From the NCBI GenBank assembly GCA_021735285.1, contig JAIPHI010000010.1, forward strand, positions 1-24,741: a stretch of DNA of 24,741 nucleotides, read 5' to 3'. Position numbers and translations under genes: made by a program. The stretch is from Fidelibacterota bacterium (GTDB lineage Bacteria > Fidelibacterota > UBA2242 > JAFGTP01). Position 1 is the first letter of the stretch; each line of letters starts with the position of its first letter. Shown piece after piece: positions 9,729 through 17,340 of this stretch. The notes under the pieces are model-generated. The model did no database searches. It saw only the letters and a list, made by a program, of their open reading frames with translations, and had not been told where the DNA came from.

Positions 9729-9967
9729 ACCCCTTTATTTCAATTTATTGGAACTTTTATTATAAAAATAATGAAGGCCTTTTGTAGTATTTTTGGATTA
9801 AGATTATTATTTAATCACAGGTGATCTACAAAATACATGCAGCCCTAGAGTATAATATTCAGAAATCTTAATACTCTTAATATAGATTAGATAATAACAC
9901 AATGATAAAAAATAGGAAAAATAAAAGAATCTAAGTTAAATTTGGGTTATGTAAGTTAAAAACTTCA
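9729..9967. other. 239-nt intergenic region between envelope genes and enzyme genes
   Basis: This is the only gap longer than 125 nt inside the cluster. Besides the weak hairpin near its left end, it holds a direct repeat, TAAGTTAAA at 9932-9940 and 9952-9960. The copies are 20 nt apart start to start, about two helical turns, which would suit an operator or activator site. TATTTTTG at 9788-9795 fits the Bacteroidota -7 promoter consensus TAnnTTTG, but no TTTG box lies at the right distance upstream. No coding sequence, tRNA or riboswitch was seen. It probably carries the promoter for the enzyme genes (inference). Confidence 0.4.
9754..9783 (+). terminator. Possible weak terminator after the PorV-like gene
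   Basis: CTTTTATTAT (9754-9763) can pair with ATAATGAAGG (9768-9777) over 10 bp with two G-U pairs and an AAAA loop, followed by CCTTTTG. The stem is AT-rich and weak, so this is a tentative call. It is supported mainly by its place 25 nt after the stop codon and at the start of the largest non-coding gap inside the gene cluster. Confidence 0.35.
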
Positions 9968-11017
9968 ATGTTTGAGAAACTAAAAATAGGACTAATATTA
10001 CTCCCAGTTTCATTAATATTTTGTAGTATGAACTGCGAATCTACTCTAAACTATGAAAACAATAAAAATGATACTCAAGCGGGAATTAATATTTTTCATT
10101 ATAATGACAATTTGGGGCGTGGCATAAATATGGGAAATGCTTTAGAAGCACCTAATGAAGGAGAATGGGATGTTAAAATCGAGAAGGAATACTTTTCGAT
10201 TATCAAAGATGCTGGATTTAGTAATATAAGAATTCCTATACGATGGTCAGTTCATACTGCAGATGAAGCTCCTTATAATATTAATCATACTTTTATAAAT
10301 AGAGTAGATTGGGTAATTGGTAATGCTCTAGCTAATGACCTTAAGATAATAATTAATATTCACCATTTTGAAGCAATAATGGAGCAACCAAGCCAGGAGA
10401 AAGAAAAATTTTTCAGTCTTTGGCGCCAAATTTCTCAACATTATAAAGATTTTTCAATGGACATATGCTTTGAAATTTTAAACGAGCCTCATGATAAATT
10501 AACACCCCAACTCTGGAATCAATACTTAGTCGAAGCTTTAAATATTATTCGAGCTAGTAATCCGGAAAGACCGGTGATAATCGGGACTGCAAACTGGGGC
10601 GGTATTACAGCTCTATCTGAACTTGAACTGCCTGATGACGAAAATATAATTTTCACTTTTCACTACTATGAGCCTTTCCATTTTACACATCAGGGAGCTG
10701 AATGGAATGAAGGCAGTGAAGCCTGGCTAGGTACAAGTTGGGAGGCAAATGATTCTGAAGTTAACGATATTGTGGAAGATTTCAACCTAGTTGAGAATTG
10801 GGCTAATAATAATGAAATCCCAGTCTTTTTAGGAGAATTTGGTGCCTATAGCAAAGCCAATTCTACTTCTAGACAATTATGGACTAAATCAGTTCGGGAA
10901 GAAGCCGAAAAGAGAAATTTTAGTTGGGCTTACTGGGAATTTTGTTCAGGATTTGGAGCCTATGATGATCAATCTAATAAATGGAGAAGATATTTAATCG
11001 AGGCCTTAATAGAATGA
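9968..11017 (+). CDS. GH5 endo-beta-glucanase resembling Thermotoga Cel5A (GH5_25-like), probable lipoprotein
   Basis: This enzyme hydrolyses internal beta-1,4 bonds of beta-glucan and possibly mannan. The 349-aa protein follows Thermotoga maritima Cel5A closely as I recall it: GRGINMGNALEAPNEGEWDV at 50-69, HQGAEWNEGSEAWLG at 241-255, and SWAYWEFCSGFG at 319-330. Expected catalytic residues are present: acid/base E173 in LNEPH and nucleophile E290 in FLGEFGAY, with IRIPIRW at 87-93 and NIHHFE at 130-135. The N-terminal hydrophobic segment is followed by cysteines at 19 and 23 (LIFCSMNCES). Neither forms a strict lipobox, but lipid anchoring is likely. There is no CBM or T9SS tail, unlike the other GH5 in this locus. 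Family-level knowledge of Cel5A suggests activity on beta-1,4-glucan, mixed-linkage glucan and mannan. The ribosome binding site is weak. Confidence 0.93.
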   Translation: MFEKLKIGLILLPVSLIFCSMNCESTLNYENNKNDTQAGINIFHYNDNLGRGINMGNALEAPNEGEWDVKIEKEYFSIIKDAGFSNIRIPIRWSVHTADEAPYNINHTFINRVDWVIGNALANDLKIIINIHHFEAIMEQPSQEKEKFFSLWRQISQHYKDFSMDICFEILNEPHDKLTPQLWNQYLVEALNIIRASNPERPVIIGTANWGGITALSELELPDDENIIFTFHYYEPFHFTHQGAEWNEGSEAWLGTSWEANDSEVNDIVEDFNLVENWANNNEIPVFLGEFGAYSKANSTSRQLWTKSVREEAEKRNFSWAYWEFCSGFGAYDDQSNKWRRYLIEALIE

Positions 11018-11137
11018 ATCTATGCAAGAAAGATAAATAAACACATTCTTCTCCCATTTTGGTAGATTCATAGAATAAAGTATTTGAATTGTAAAAATGT
11101 ATAATAAACAGCAGTATAAATAGTGGAGAAATAAATA

Positions 11138-12295
11138 ATGAAAAGGTTCAATAGCAGTCAATTATCTGTTTTTCTATTAATTTTATTCCTGATAAATATT
11201 TCGGTCCTGGCACAAAGAGGCCCGGCTCCCAACGACACTCTTGATTCCTATCAAATTCATTCTGATAAACAAGTCACTTTCAAAGTTTATGCTCCTAACG
11301 CTAATGCTGTAAAATTAGGTGGTGCTGAGCTACTCAATATGGTGAATAATAAAGAAATGGAAAAAACAGAGGAGGGTATTTGGCGAATAACTGTAGGACC
11401 ATTAAAACCCGGCTCCTATCGCTACAATTTTAACATAGATGGGGTTTCAGTTATAGATCCGTGCAATCCTCTGACCAGCCAGTCCAATATGAATAGCTGG
11501 AGTCTAATTCATGTTAAGGGCGCTGATTTTATGGATAAAAAAGATGTCCCGCATGGCGCTATTTCTGAAATAACTTATTATTCAAATTCGCTTCAGCGTT
11601 TTCGCCGCATGCATGTTTATACCCCACCCGGTTATGAATCTGGTAATAATAAATATCCTATTTTCTATCTTTTGCATGGAGCTCTGGATAGTGATGATTC
11701 CTGGTCCACAGTCGGACGAACTGGCTTTATTATGGATAATTTAATAGCACAAAATAAGGCTGAACCTATGGTGATTGTGATGCCAGCCGGTCATACAGGG
11801 CCATTTTGGTTTGGAATGGATCTCAATATCAGTGATTTTTTAAAGGATTTTAACAATGATATAATGCCTACTGTAGAAAAAAGATACAGAGTCCTTAATA
11901 ATCGTGAAAATCGTGCTATTGCCGGATTGTCTATGGGGGGTGCTCAAACCCTTAATATTGCTATTCCCAATTTGCAAAAATTTGCCTATGTTGGTGTTTT
12001 CAGTTCAGGCATCCTCGGTTTTACAGATGAAGGCGGATTAGACACTAATACAGAGTCAAATTGGGAAGAACAAAATAAACAATATCTTGATAACGATAAG
12101 CTTAAGAAAGAGCTGAAACTTATCTGGTTTGGAATAGGAGAAGATGACTTTCTAATAAAAACTTCCAGAGCAACTGTCGATATGCTGGAAAATCATGGTT
12201 TTAATGTAGATTACAAAGAAACAACCGGAGGCCATACCTGGCAAAACTGGCGACAGTATTTATACGAATTTTCGCAAAAATTATTCAAATCATAA
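11138..12295 (+). CDS. CE1-type esterase with N-terminal E-set/CBM48-like domain (feruloyl or acetyl esterase)
   Basis: This predicted secreted alpha/beta-hydrolase is expected to remove feruloyl, acetyl or other ester groups from plant polysaccharide. The signal peptide ends near SVLAQ (residue 26). About 35-130 is an immunoglobulin-like E-set/CBM48-type domain (VTFKVYAPNANAVKLGG, GSYRYNFNIDG). About 140-385 is the esterase domain: PIFYLLHG at 174-181, nucleophile S265 in GLSMGG, likely acid D336 or D337 in GIGEDDF, and catalytic H366 in GGHTW. This layout matches CE1 enzymes from polysaccharide utilization loci. GGAG upstream of the ATG supports the start. There is no T9SS tail or lipobox, so it is probably periplasmic. 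Substrate specificity cannot be read from the sequence. Its presence among glucanases hints at an esterified or cell-wall-linked substrate. Confidence 0.9.
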   Translation: MKRFNSSQLSVFLLILFLINISVLAQRGPAPNDTLDSYQIHSDKQVTFKVYAPNANAVKLGGAELLNMVNNKEMEKTEEGIWRITVGPLKPGSYRYNFNIDGVSVIDPCNPLTSQSNMNSWSLIHVKGADFMDKKDVPHGAISEITYYSNSLQRFRRMHVYTPPGYESGNNKYPIFYLLHGALDSDDSWSTVGRTGFIMDNLIAQNKAEPMVIVMPAGHTGPFWFGMDLNISDFLKDFNNDIMPTVEKRYRVLNNRENRAIAGLSMGGAQTLNIAIPNLQKFAYVGVFSSGILGFTDEGGLDTNTESNWEEQNKQYLDNDKLKKELKLIWFGIGEDDFLIKTSRATVDMLENHGFNVDYKETTGGHTWQNWRQYLYEFSQKLFKS

Positions 12296-12333
12296 TTTAT
12301 TAGTTCACAAATCTTTCAATTCAGGAATAGACA

Positions 12334-14124
12334 ATGAAAACAATAGCCCTGTTAATATTGATACATTTTACTTCTTTTTGCTTTGCAAAAGATTATTACG
12401 GTGCAGAATTACGCACAAAAATTTCCTATACTTATGGACGTTTTGACGTTTGTTTGAAAGCCTCCTCTGCCAGCGGCCAACTATCCACATTTTTTCTATA
12501 TCATGAACTCGGCTCAGAAGGAACAGAAGAATGGAATGAAATCGATATCGAAATATTAGGTAGATATGATGATAATATTCAATTTAATACAATTACCCCC
12601 GGTCAAAAGAATCATGTATGCAGTCAAATGGTAAATTTTGACCCGGCAGCAGATTTTCACCACTATGCTATCGAATGGACACCGGATTATGTGGCCTGGT
12701 TTATCGATAGTACGGAAGTTTTCCGACAAACAGGTCCCCATATTAAAACTCTTACGGAAGATCAAAAGATAATGATGAACATCTGGCAACCGGTTTATGA
12801 GGACTGGGTGGGAGAATTTGATAACCGAACATTGCCTCAATTCGCTTATTATGATTGGATCCAATATAGTTCCTATACTCCTGATTCTGGCAATTGTGGA
12901 ACGAATAACAATTTTACTTTTAAATGGAAAGATGATTTTGACAATTGGAATAAAAGCAGATGGGCCAAAGCCAGCCATACCTGGAATGGCAATAATAGTG
13001 ATTTCACACCTCAAAATATTGTTTTTCAGGATGGAAAAATGGTTCTCTGTCTAACTGATAAAGTAAATCCGGGGTATATTGACAAAAACGAGCCTTTTAT
13101 TGAGAATGCAAGGTATATAAATAAGGATATAAGCGTACAATTTTCTGAAGAAATATCTCAAAAGAGCGCAGAAAAAATCACCGCATACAATCTTTCAGGA
13201 GAACCGGGAGCAATTCTCTCGGCAAATCCGGATAAAAATAACCGGAGCGTAATCCTGGATACAGAGAACCTTGACAGTGATGCATCTTATACTATCTTTG
13301 CTTCGCAGATAGCGGATCTATTCAACAACAGAACAATGGCTTCCAGTAAAAAGGTCATTATGCCTGCTAAAAGAAAATTCCCCATGTTTATTAACGTGGG
13401 AGGCTCACAAGAATTACAATATAACTCTGATTACAAATGGAAAGACAATTATTATGGCTATATTGGAGGTGCTGTTTATACAGTTTCAGGCGATATTGCA
13501 AATACACAGGAAGATAAAATCTACCACAGCTTTATCAATGGTATTGTTGAATATAAAATCACTGTGCCCCCAGGAAAATATGATATATCCATGATGCTGA
13601 TGGAGCAATATTTTAACAAAGCCAATCAGAGAATTTTTGATATATATATTGAGAATGAACAGGTTGCTGATTCACTTGATATATATAAGGAGACTGGAAA
13701 ATACAGTGCTTATATCCTTCAAGCTTATGATATTTTAATTGAAGATGGAGTAATGGACATTTATTTTAGTGGTATTAAGGATATGCCCGTTTTAAATGGC
13801 TTGAAAATATTTCAACATTCTACTGAAATTCAAAAAAACTCTCATCAACTAATAGATTTTCAGCTAGATCAAAATTATCCCAATCCTTTCAATGCTAATA
13901 CCACTATAAAGTTTAATACATATACTCAGGGAAAATATGATTTGTCAATTTTTAATGTGCTTGGAGAAAAAGTGGAAACGCTCCTTCATAAAAATTTAAA
14001 TCCAGGTAATTATAAAGTAAGATTACAGTCTAAACTCCCCACCGGAGTTTATTATTATAAACTAGGAATAAATTCTAAATCAAAAAATATAAGCAAGACT
14101 AAAAAAATGCTCCTGTTAAAATGA
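12334..14124 (+). CDS. Circularly permuted GH16 lichenase (beta-1,3-1,4-glucanase) with Ig-like, malectin-like and T9SS domains
   Basis: This surface enzyme cuts mixed-linkage beta-glucan. The signal peptide (about 1-18) is followed at once by KDYYGAELRTKISYTYGRFD, a segment that sits inside ordinary GH16 lichenases. The catalytic site is EIDIE (nucleophile E69, D71, acid/base E73), without the beta-bulge residue of laminarinases. The segment that is normally N-terminal (KWKDDFDNWNKSRWAKASHT, then FQDGKMVLCLT) comes after the fold, at about 197-242. This is the same permuted order as the Fibrobacter succinogenes lichenase, which starts KDFSGAEL. About 255-345 is an Ig-like linker domain. About 350-494 is malectin-like (FINVGGSQEL, VEYKITVPPGKYDISMML). 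About 510-596 is a T9SS tail (NYPNPFNANTTIKF, KKMLLLK). The stop codon lies just before the GH16 laminarinase gene, so translation is probably coupled. Confidence 0.93.
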   Translation: MKTIALLILIHFTSFCFAKDYYGAELRTKISYTYGRFDVCLKASSASGQLSTFFLYHELGSEGTEEWNEIDIEILGRYDDNIQFNTITPGQKNHVCSQMVNFDPAADFHHYAIEWTPDYVAWFIDSTEVFRQTGPHIKTLTEDQKIMMNIWQPVYEDWVGEFDNRTLPQFAYYDWIQYSSYTPDSGNCGTNNNFTFKWKDDFDNWNKSRWAKASHTWNGNNSDFTPQNIVFQDGKMVLCLTDKVNPGYIDKNEPFIENARYINKDISVQFSEEISQKSAEKITAYNLSGEPGAILSANPDKNNRSVILDTENLDSDASYTIFASQIADLFNNRTMASSKKVIMPAKRKFPMFINVGGSQELQYNSDYKWKDNYYGYIGGAVYTVSGDIANTQEDKIYHSFINGIVEYKITVPPGKYDISMMLMEQYFNKANQRIFDIYIENEQVADSLDIYKETGKYSAYILQAYDILIEDGVMDIYFSGIKDMPVLNGLKIFQHSTEIQKNSHQLIDFQLDQNYPNPFNANTTIKFNTYTQGKYDLSIFNVLGEKVETLLHKNLNPGNYKVRLQSKLPTGVYYYKLGINSKSKNISKTKKMLLLK

Positions 14125-14132
14125 GGTTGAAT

Positions 14133-14966
14133 ATGCATTACAAAAAATTATTAAACAGCCTATTAATTTTGTTAATCTTTATTAAATGTGGACCTACTTC
14201 ATCTAATGACACGGAAAATAAAAGCAAGGCTTGGGATTTGAAAGAATGGAAACTTGTGTGGCACGATGAATTCGATAGCGATTCATTAAATACCCAGTTA
14301 TGGAAATATGAAACCGGAGGCCATGGATGGGGAAATAATGAAGAACAATATTATACAGAACGCAGAGAAAATGCTTATCTAAAAGATGGTAATCTTATTA
14401 TTTGTGCTCGGAAAGAAAATTATGAAGATAGTGATTACACATCTGCAAGACTAAATTCCAGGCAGGGATGGACTTATGGAAGATTTGATGTGAAAGCTAA
14501 ATTACCCCAAGGCCGAGGAACCTGGCCTGCTATCTGGATGTTACCGGATGAGTGGACAGTCGGTACAGGCAACTGGCCGGGAGTTGGCGAAATCGATATT
14601 ATGGAGCATGTAGGCTATGATCCGGGGCAAGTTCATGCTTCAATTCATACTGAGGCTTATAATCATGTAAAGGGAACCCAGAAAACCGCTCAAATTTTCG
14701 ATACAACAGTTTTTTCTCAATTCCATGTATATTCTCTGGAATGGAATCAAAGCAGTATCCAGGTTTCCATGGATGACTCATTGTATTTTACCTATCAAAA
14801 AGAAGCCGATGCAGACTGGAAAACCTGGCCTTTTACCCAGGATTTTCATTTATTATTAAATCTTGCTATAGGTGGGGCCTGGGGCGGCGCTCAGGGCATA
14901 GATAATAGTATTTTCCCGGCTAAATTTGTAATTGATTACGTGCGAGTATATAAAAAAATTAAATAA
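14133..14966 (+). CDS. GH16 laminarinase (endo-beta-1,3-glucanase, GH16_3-like), lipoprotein
   Basis: This enzyme hydrolyses beta-1,3 bonds in laminarin or mixed-linkage glucan. I place the start at ATG 14133 because AGGTTG lies 4-9 nt upstream; an in-frame ATG at 14121 overlaps the previous stop (ATGA) and would add four residues. From 14133 the protein has 277 aa. A hydrophobic stretch (LLNSLLILLIFIKC) ends in a cysteine at about residue 19, consistent with a lipid anchor. The GH16 fold starts at WKLVWHDEFD, and the catalytic motif EIDIMEHVG gives nucleophile E153, D155 and acid/base E158, with the methionine beta-bulge typical of laminarinase-type GH16. GRGTWPAIWMLP and NLAIGGAWGG are further family marks, and the chain ends at VIDYVRVYKKIK without CBM or T9SS tail. 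It is likely periplasm-facing or surface-tethered. It sits 13 nt before the GH3 gene. Confidence 0.93.
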   Translation: MHYKKLLNSLLILLIFIKCGPTSSNDTENKSKAWDLKEWKLVWHDEFDSDSLNTQLWKYETGGHGWGNNEEQYYTERRENAYLKDGNLIICARKENYEDSDYTSARLNSRQGWTYGRFDVKAKLPQGRGTWPAIWMLPDEWTVGTGNWPGVGEIDIMEHVGYDPGQVHASIHTEAYNHVKGTQKTAQIFDTTVFSQFHVYSLEWNQSSIQVSMDDSLYFTYQKEADADWKTWPFTQDFHLLLNLAIGGAWGGAQGIDNSIFPAKFVIDYVRVYKKIK

Positions 14967-14979
14967 AACAGGAGCTAAA

Positions 14980-17256
14980 ATGTTCAAAAAATTCTTTCTT
15001 ACAGCAATTTTTGTATTTAGTACAATTTTCATTCAGGCCAAAATTATAGATGCTGAGATTGAGAAAAAAGTAAATACCCTCCTCCAAAAAATGACCTTAG
15101 AAGAAAAGATTGGTCAATTAAATCAATATAGTAGCACATGGGAACTGACCGGACCTACCCCCGAAGACGAAACGAATCAAAATCGATTAGACGATATTAA
15201 AAGTGGTAGAGTTGGTTCTATGCTCAATGTTGTTTCGGCCAAGGAAACGCGTGCTGCTCAAAAATTAGCAGTGGAAAATAGTCGGTTAGGCATTCCTTTG
15301 ATTTTTGGTCTCGATGTAATCCATGGATTTAGAACCATTTTTCCCGTGCCCCTAGGACAGGCTGCTAGCTGGGACATGGAAGTTATTAAACAGGGAGCCA
15401 GAATTGCTGCTACTGAAGCCGCAGCTGCTGGTATTCACTGGACCTTTGCCCCTATGGTAGATATATCTCGTGATCCTCGCTGGGGAAGAATAATGGAAGG
15501 TGCCGGGGAAGACCCCTATCTAGGTTCGCAAATAGCAAAAGCTCTGGTGCAAGGTTATCAAGGCAAGAGCTTGAGTAGTGACAATACAATTGTAGCCTGT
15601 GCAAAACATTATGCAGCCTACGGGGGAGCGATAGCCGGTCGAGATTATAACAGCGTCGATTTGTCCATGTATGATTTATATAACATTTATTTGCCACCCT
15701 ATAAAGCGTGCATTGACGCTGAAGCAGGTACATTTATGAACTCATTTAATACTTTGAACGGAATACCAGCTACTGGCAATCAATTTTTAGTCAACAATAT
15801 TCTTAGAGATAAATGGCAATTTTCAGGATTGCTACTTTCGGATTGGAATTCTATTGGTGAACTAATACCTCATGGTTTGGCTAAGAACCTAAAAGAAGCT
15901 GCTAGAATCGCCCTGCAAGGCAGTACTGATATGGATATGGAAAGCAGTGCGTACATTAATCATCTTGCAGAATTAGTTAAGACAGGCACGATTCAGGAAG
16001 AACAAATAGATAATGCTGTAAAAAGAGTTTTAACTCTTAAATATAAACTTGGCTTATTTGACGACCCCTACAAATATTGCTCGACAGAGAGAGAAAGATC
16101 CCAAATTTATTCCCATGAGAATCAATCTTTTGCTTTAGAAATGGCCAGGGAATCTATAGTATTATTAAAGAACAATAATATTTTACCTCTATCTAAAGAG
16201 ATTGGTAGTATTGCGGTAGTTGGCCCTCTGGCAGCAGACAAAGATAATCCACTCGGTAGCTGGCGTTGTCAGGGTGAAGAAAATACTGCTGTCTCTCTGC
16301 TTTCCGGTATTAGAAAGGCTGTCTCATCCAAAACAAAAATCCATTATGCAAAAGGCTGCGACTTGCTTACTGATGAACAGGAGTATCAATTCCATAATCA
16401 AATCTCTATAAATAAAGATAATTATCAAGGTATAAGCAAAGCAGTGAAGATTGCGGAAAAAGCTGATGTAGTAATTGCAGCCGTAGGTGAAACTGCTTTA
16501 ATGTCAGGTGAAGCTCGTTCCAGAATGAATATTGATCTACCGGGAGTTCAGAACAAATTAATGGAGGAACTTACAAAAATTGGCAAGCCAATTATCGTTG
16601 TGCTTTTCAATGGACGACCGCTCGCAATTCCGGAAATTGATAAAAATGCAGCAGCAGTTGTAGAAAGTTGGCTGGCTGGGTCCCAATCAGGAAATGCAAT
16701 TGCTGAAGTTCTATTTGGAGACCATAATCCAGGTGGCAAATTGCCAGTTACTTTCCCCCGCCATGTTGGTCAAATTCCAATCTATTATAATCATTTAAAT
16801 ACAGGACGACCGGTAATGGAAAATTCTGATATATTTGTATCAGGTTATACTGACGGACCATCAACCCCTCTCTATCCCTTTGGATACGGTCTCAGTTATA
16901 CAACCTTTGAATATTCAAATTTAAAACTAAGTAATAAAAAATTAGGCATGGATAAATCACTAACAGTTTCGGTAGATCTGACAAATACAGGCGAAAGAAA
17001 AGGCAAGGAAACCGTGCAACTTTATATTCGTGACATGGTTGGGACCTATTCCAGACCAATCAAAGAATTAAAAGGTTTTAAAAAGGTAGCACTAAAACCA
17101 GGTCAAACCAAAACTGTCCAATTTGAGATTAACAAAGATAAACTCAGCTATTACAATGCTCAATATGAACAAATATATGAACCTGGAGAGTTTGAAATCA
17201 TGGTTGGTGGTAATTCTGTTGATCTTCTCACAACCAAATTTGAATTGTTAGAATAA
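14980..17256 (+). CDS. bglX: GH3 beta-glucosidase, BglX-like, periplasmic
   Basis: This exo-acting enzyme releases glucose from beta-gluco-oligosaccharides. The start at 14980 is chosen because GGAG (14971-14974) lies at good spacing and the protein then begins with a clean signal peptide (MFKKFFLTAIFVFSTIFIQA). An upstream in-frame start at 14932 would overlap the laminarinase gene and spoil this. The product is 758 aa, close to E. coli BglX. The N-terminal barrel has MTLEEKIGQLNQ, DPRWGRIMEGAGEDPYLG and KHYAAYGG, with nucleophile D288 in LLLSDWNS. The second domain carries the likely acid/base E511 in SGEARSR and ends with GYGLSYTTFEYS. A C-terminal Fn3-like domain covers about 670-758 (VDLTNTGERKGKETVQLYI). 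No T9SS tail is present, so a periplasmic location is expected, unlike the second GH3 in this locus. Confidence 0.94.
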   Translation: MFKKFFLTAIFVFSTIFIQAKIIDAEIEKKVNTLLQKMTLEEKIGQLNQYSSTWELTGPTPEDETNQNRLDDIKSGRVGSMLNVVSAKETRAAQKLAVENSRLGIPLIFGLDVIHGFRTIFPVPLGQAASWDMEVIKQGARIAATEAAAAGIHWTFAPMVDISRDPRWGRIMEGAGEDPYLGSQIAKALVQGYQGKSLSSDNTIVACAKHYAAYGGAIAGRDYNSVDLSMYDLYNIYLPPYKACIDAEAGTFMNSFNTLNGIPATGNQFLVNNILRDKWQFSGLLLSDWNSIGELIPHGLAKNLKEAARIALQGSTDMDMESSAYINHLAELVKTGTIQEEQIDNAVKRVLTLKYKLGLFDDPYKYCSTERERSQIYSHENQSFALEMARESIVLLKNNNILPLSKEIGSIAVVGPLAADKDNPLGSWRCQGEENTAVSLLSGIRKAVSSKTKIHYAKGCDLLTDEQEYQFHNQISINKDNYQGISKAVKIAEKADVVIAAVGETALMSGEARSRMNIDLPGVQNKLMEELTKIGKPIIVVLFNGRPLAIPEIDKNAAAVVESWLAGSQSGNAIAEVLFGDHNPGGKLPVTFPRHVGQIPIYYNHLNTGRPVMENSDIFVSGYTDGPSTPLYPFGYGLSYTTFEYSNLKLSNKKLGMDKSLTVSVDLTNTGERKGKETVQLYIRDMVGTYSRPIKELKGFKKVALKPGQTKTVQFEINKDKLSYYNAQYEQIYEPGEFEIMVGGNSVDLLTTKFELLE

Positions 17257-17309
17257 TCTTTGCAATGAGGACAGTTTAACCTGAAAATTCATAAACATTC
17301 ATTTTCCAG

Positions 17310-17321
17310 GTCAAATTTGAC
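17310..17321. promoter_or_regulatory. Perfect 12-bp palindrome GTCAAATTTGAC, possible operator
   Basis: GTCAAATTTGAC is exactly self-complementary and lies 19 nt before the ATG of the second GH5 gene, in the 84-nt gap after the GH3 gene. It could bind a dimeric regulator or be a chance AT-rich palindrome. I saw no second copy upstream of other genes in this window, which lowers confidence. Confidence 0.25.
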
Positions 17322-17340
17322 TAAATTAACAGGTTTAATT

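Noticed and set aside
11014..11071. Inverted repeat ATGAATCTA/TAGATTCAT after the first GH5
   Set aside because: The 9-bp arms are separated by 40 nt and there is no T-run, so a terminator or operator call is not supported.
12556..13014. 152-aa open frame on the minus strand
   Set aside because: It overlaps the lichenase catalytic domain, whose + strand reading is certain.
14932..14979. Upstream start for the BglX-like GH3
   Set aside because: It overlaps the laminarinase end and hides the signal peptide; the GGAG-led ATG at 14980 is preferred.
17317..17340. Upstream TTG start for the second GH5
   Set aside because: It would place extra residues before a clean signal peptide and start inside the palindrome; ATG 17341 is better.
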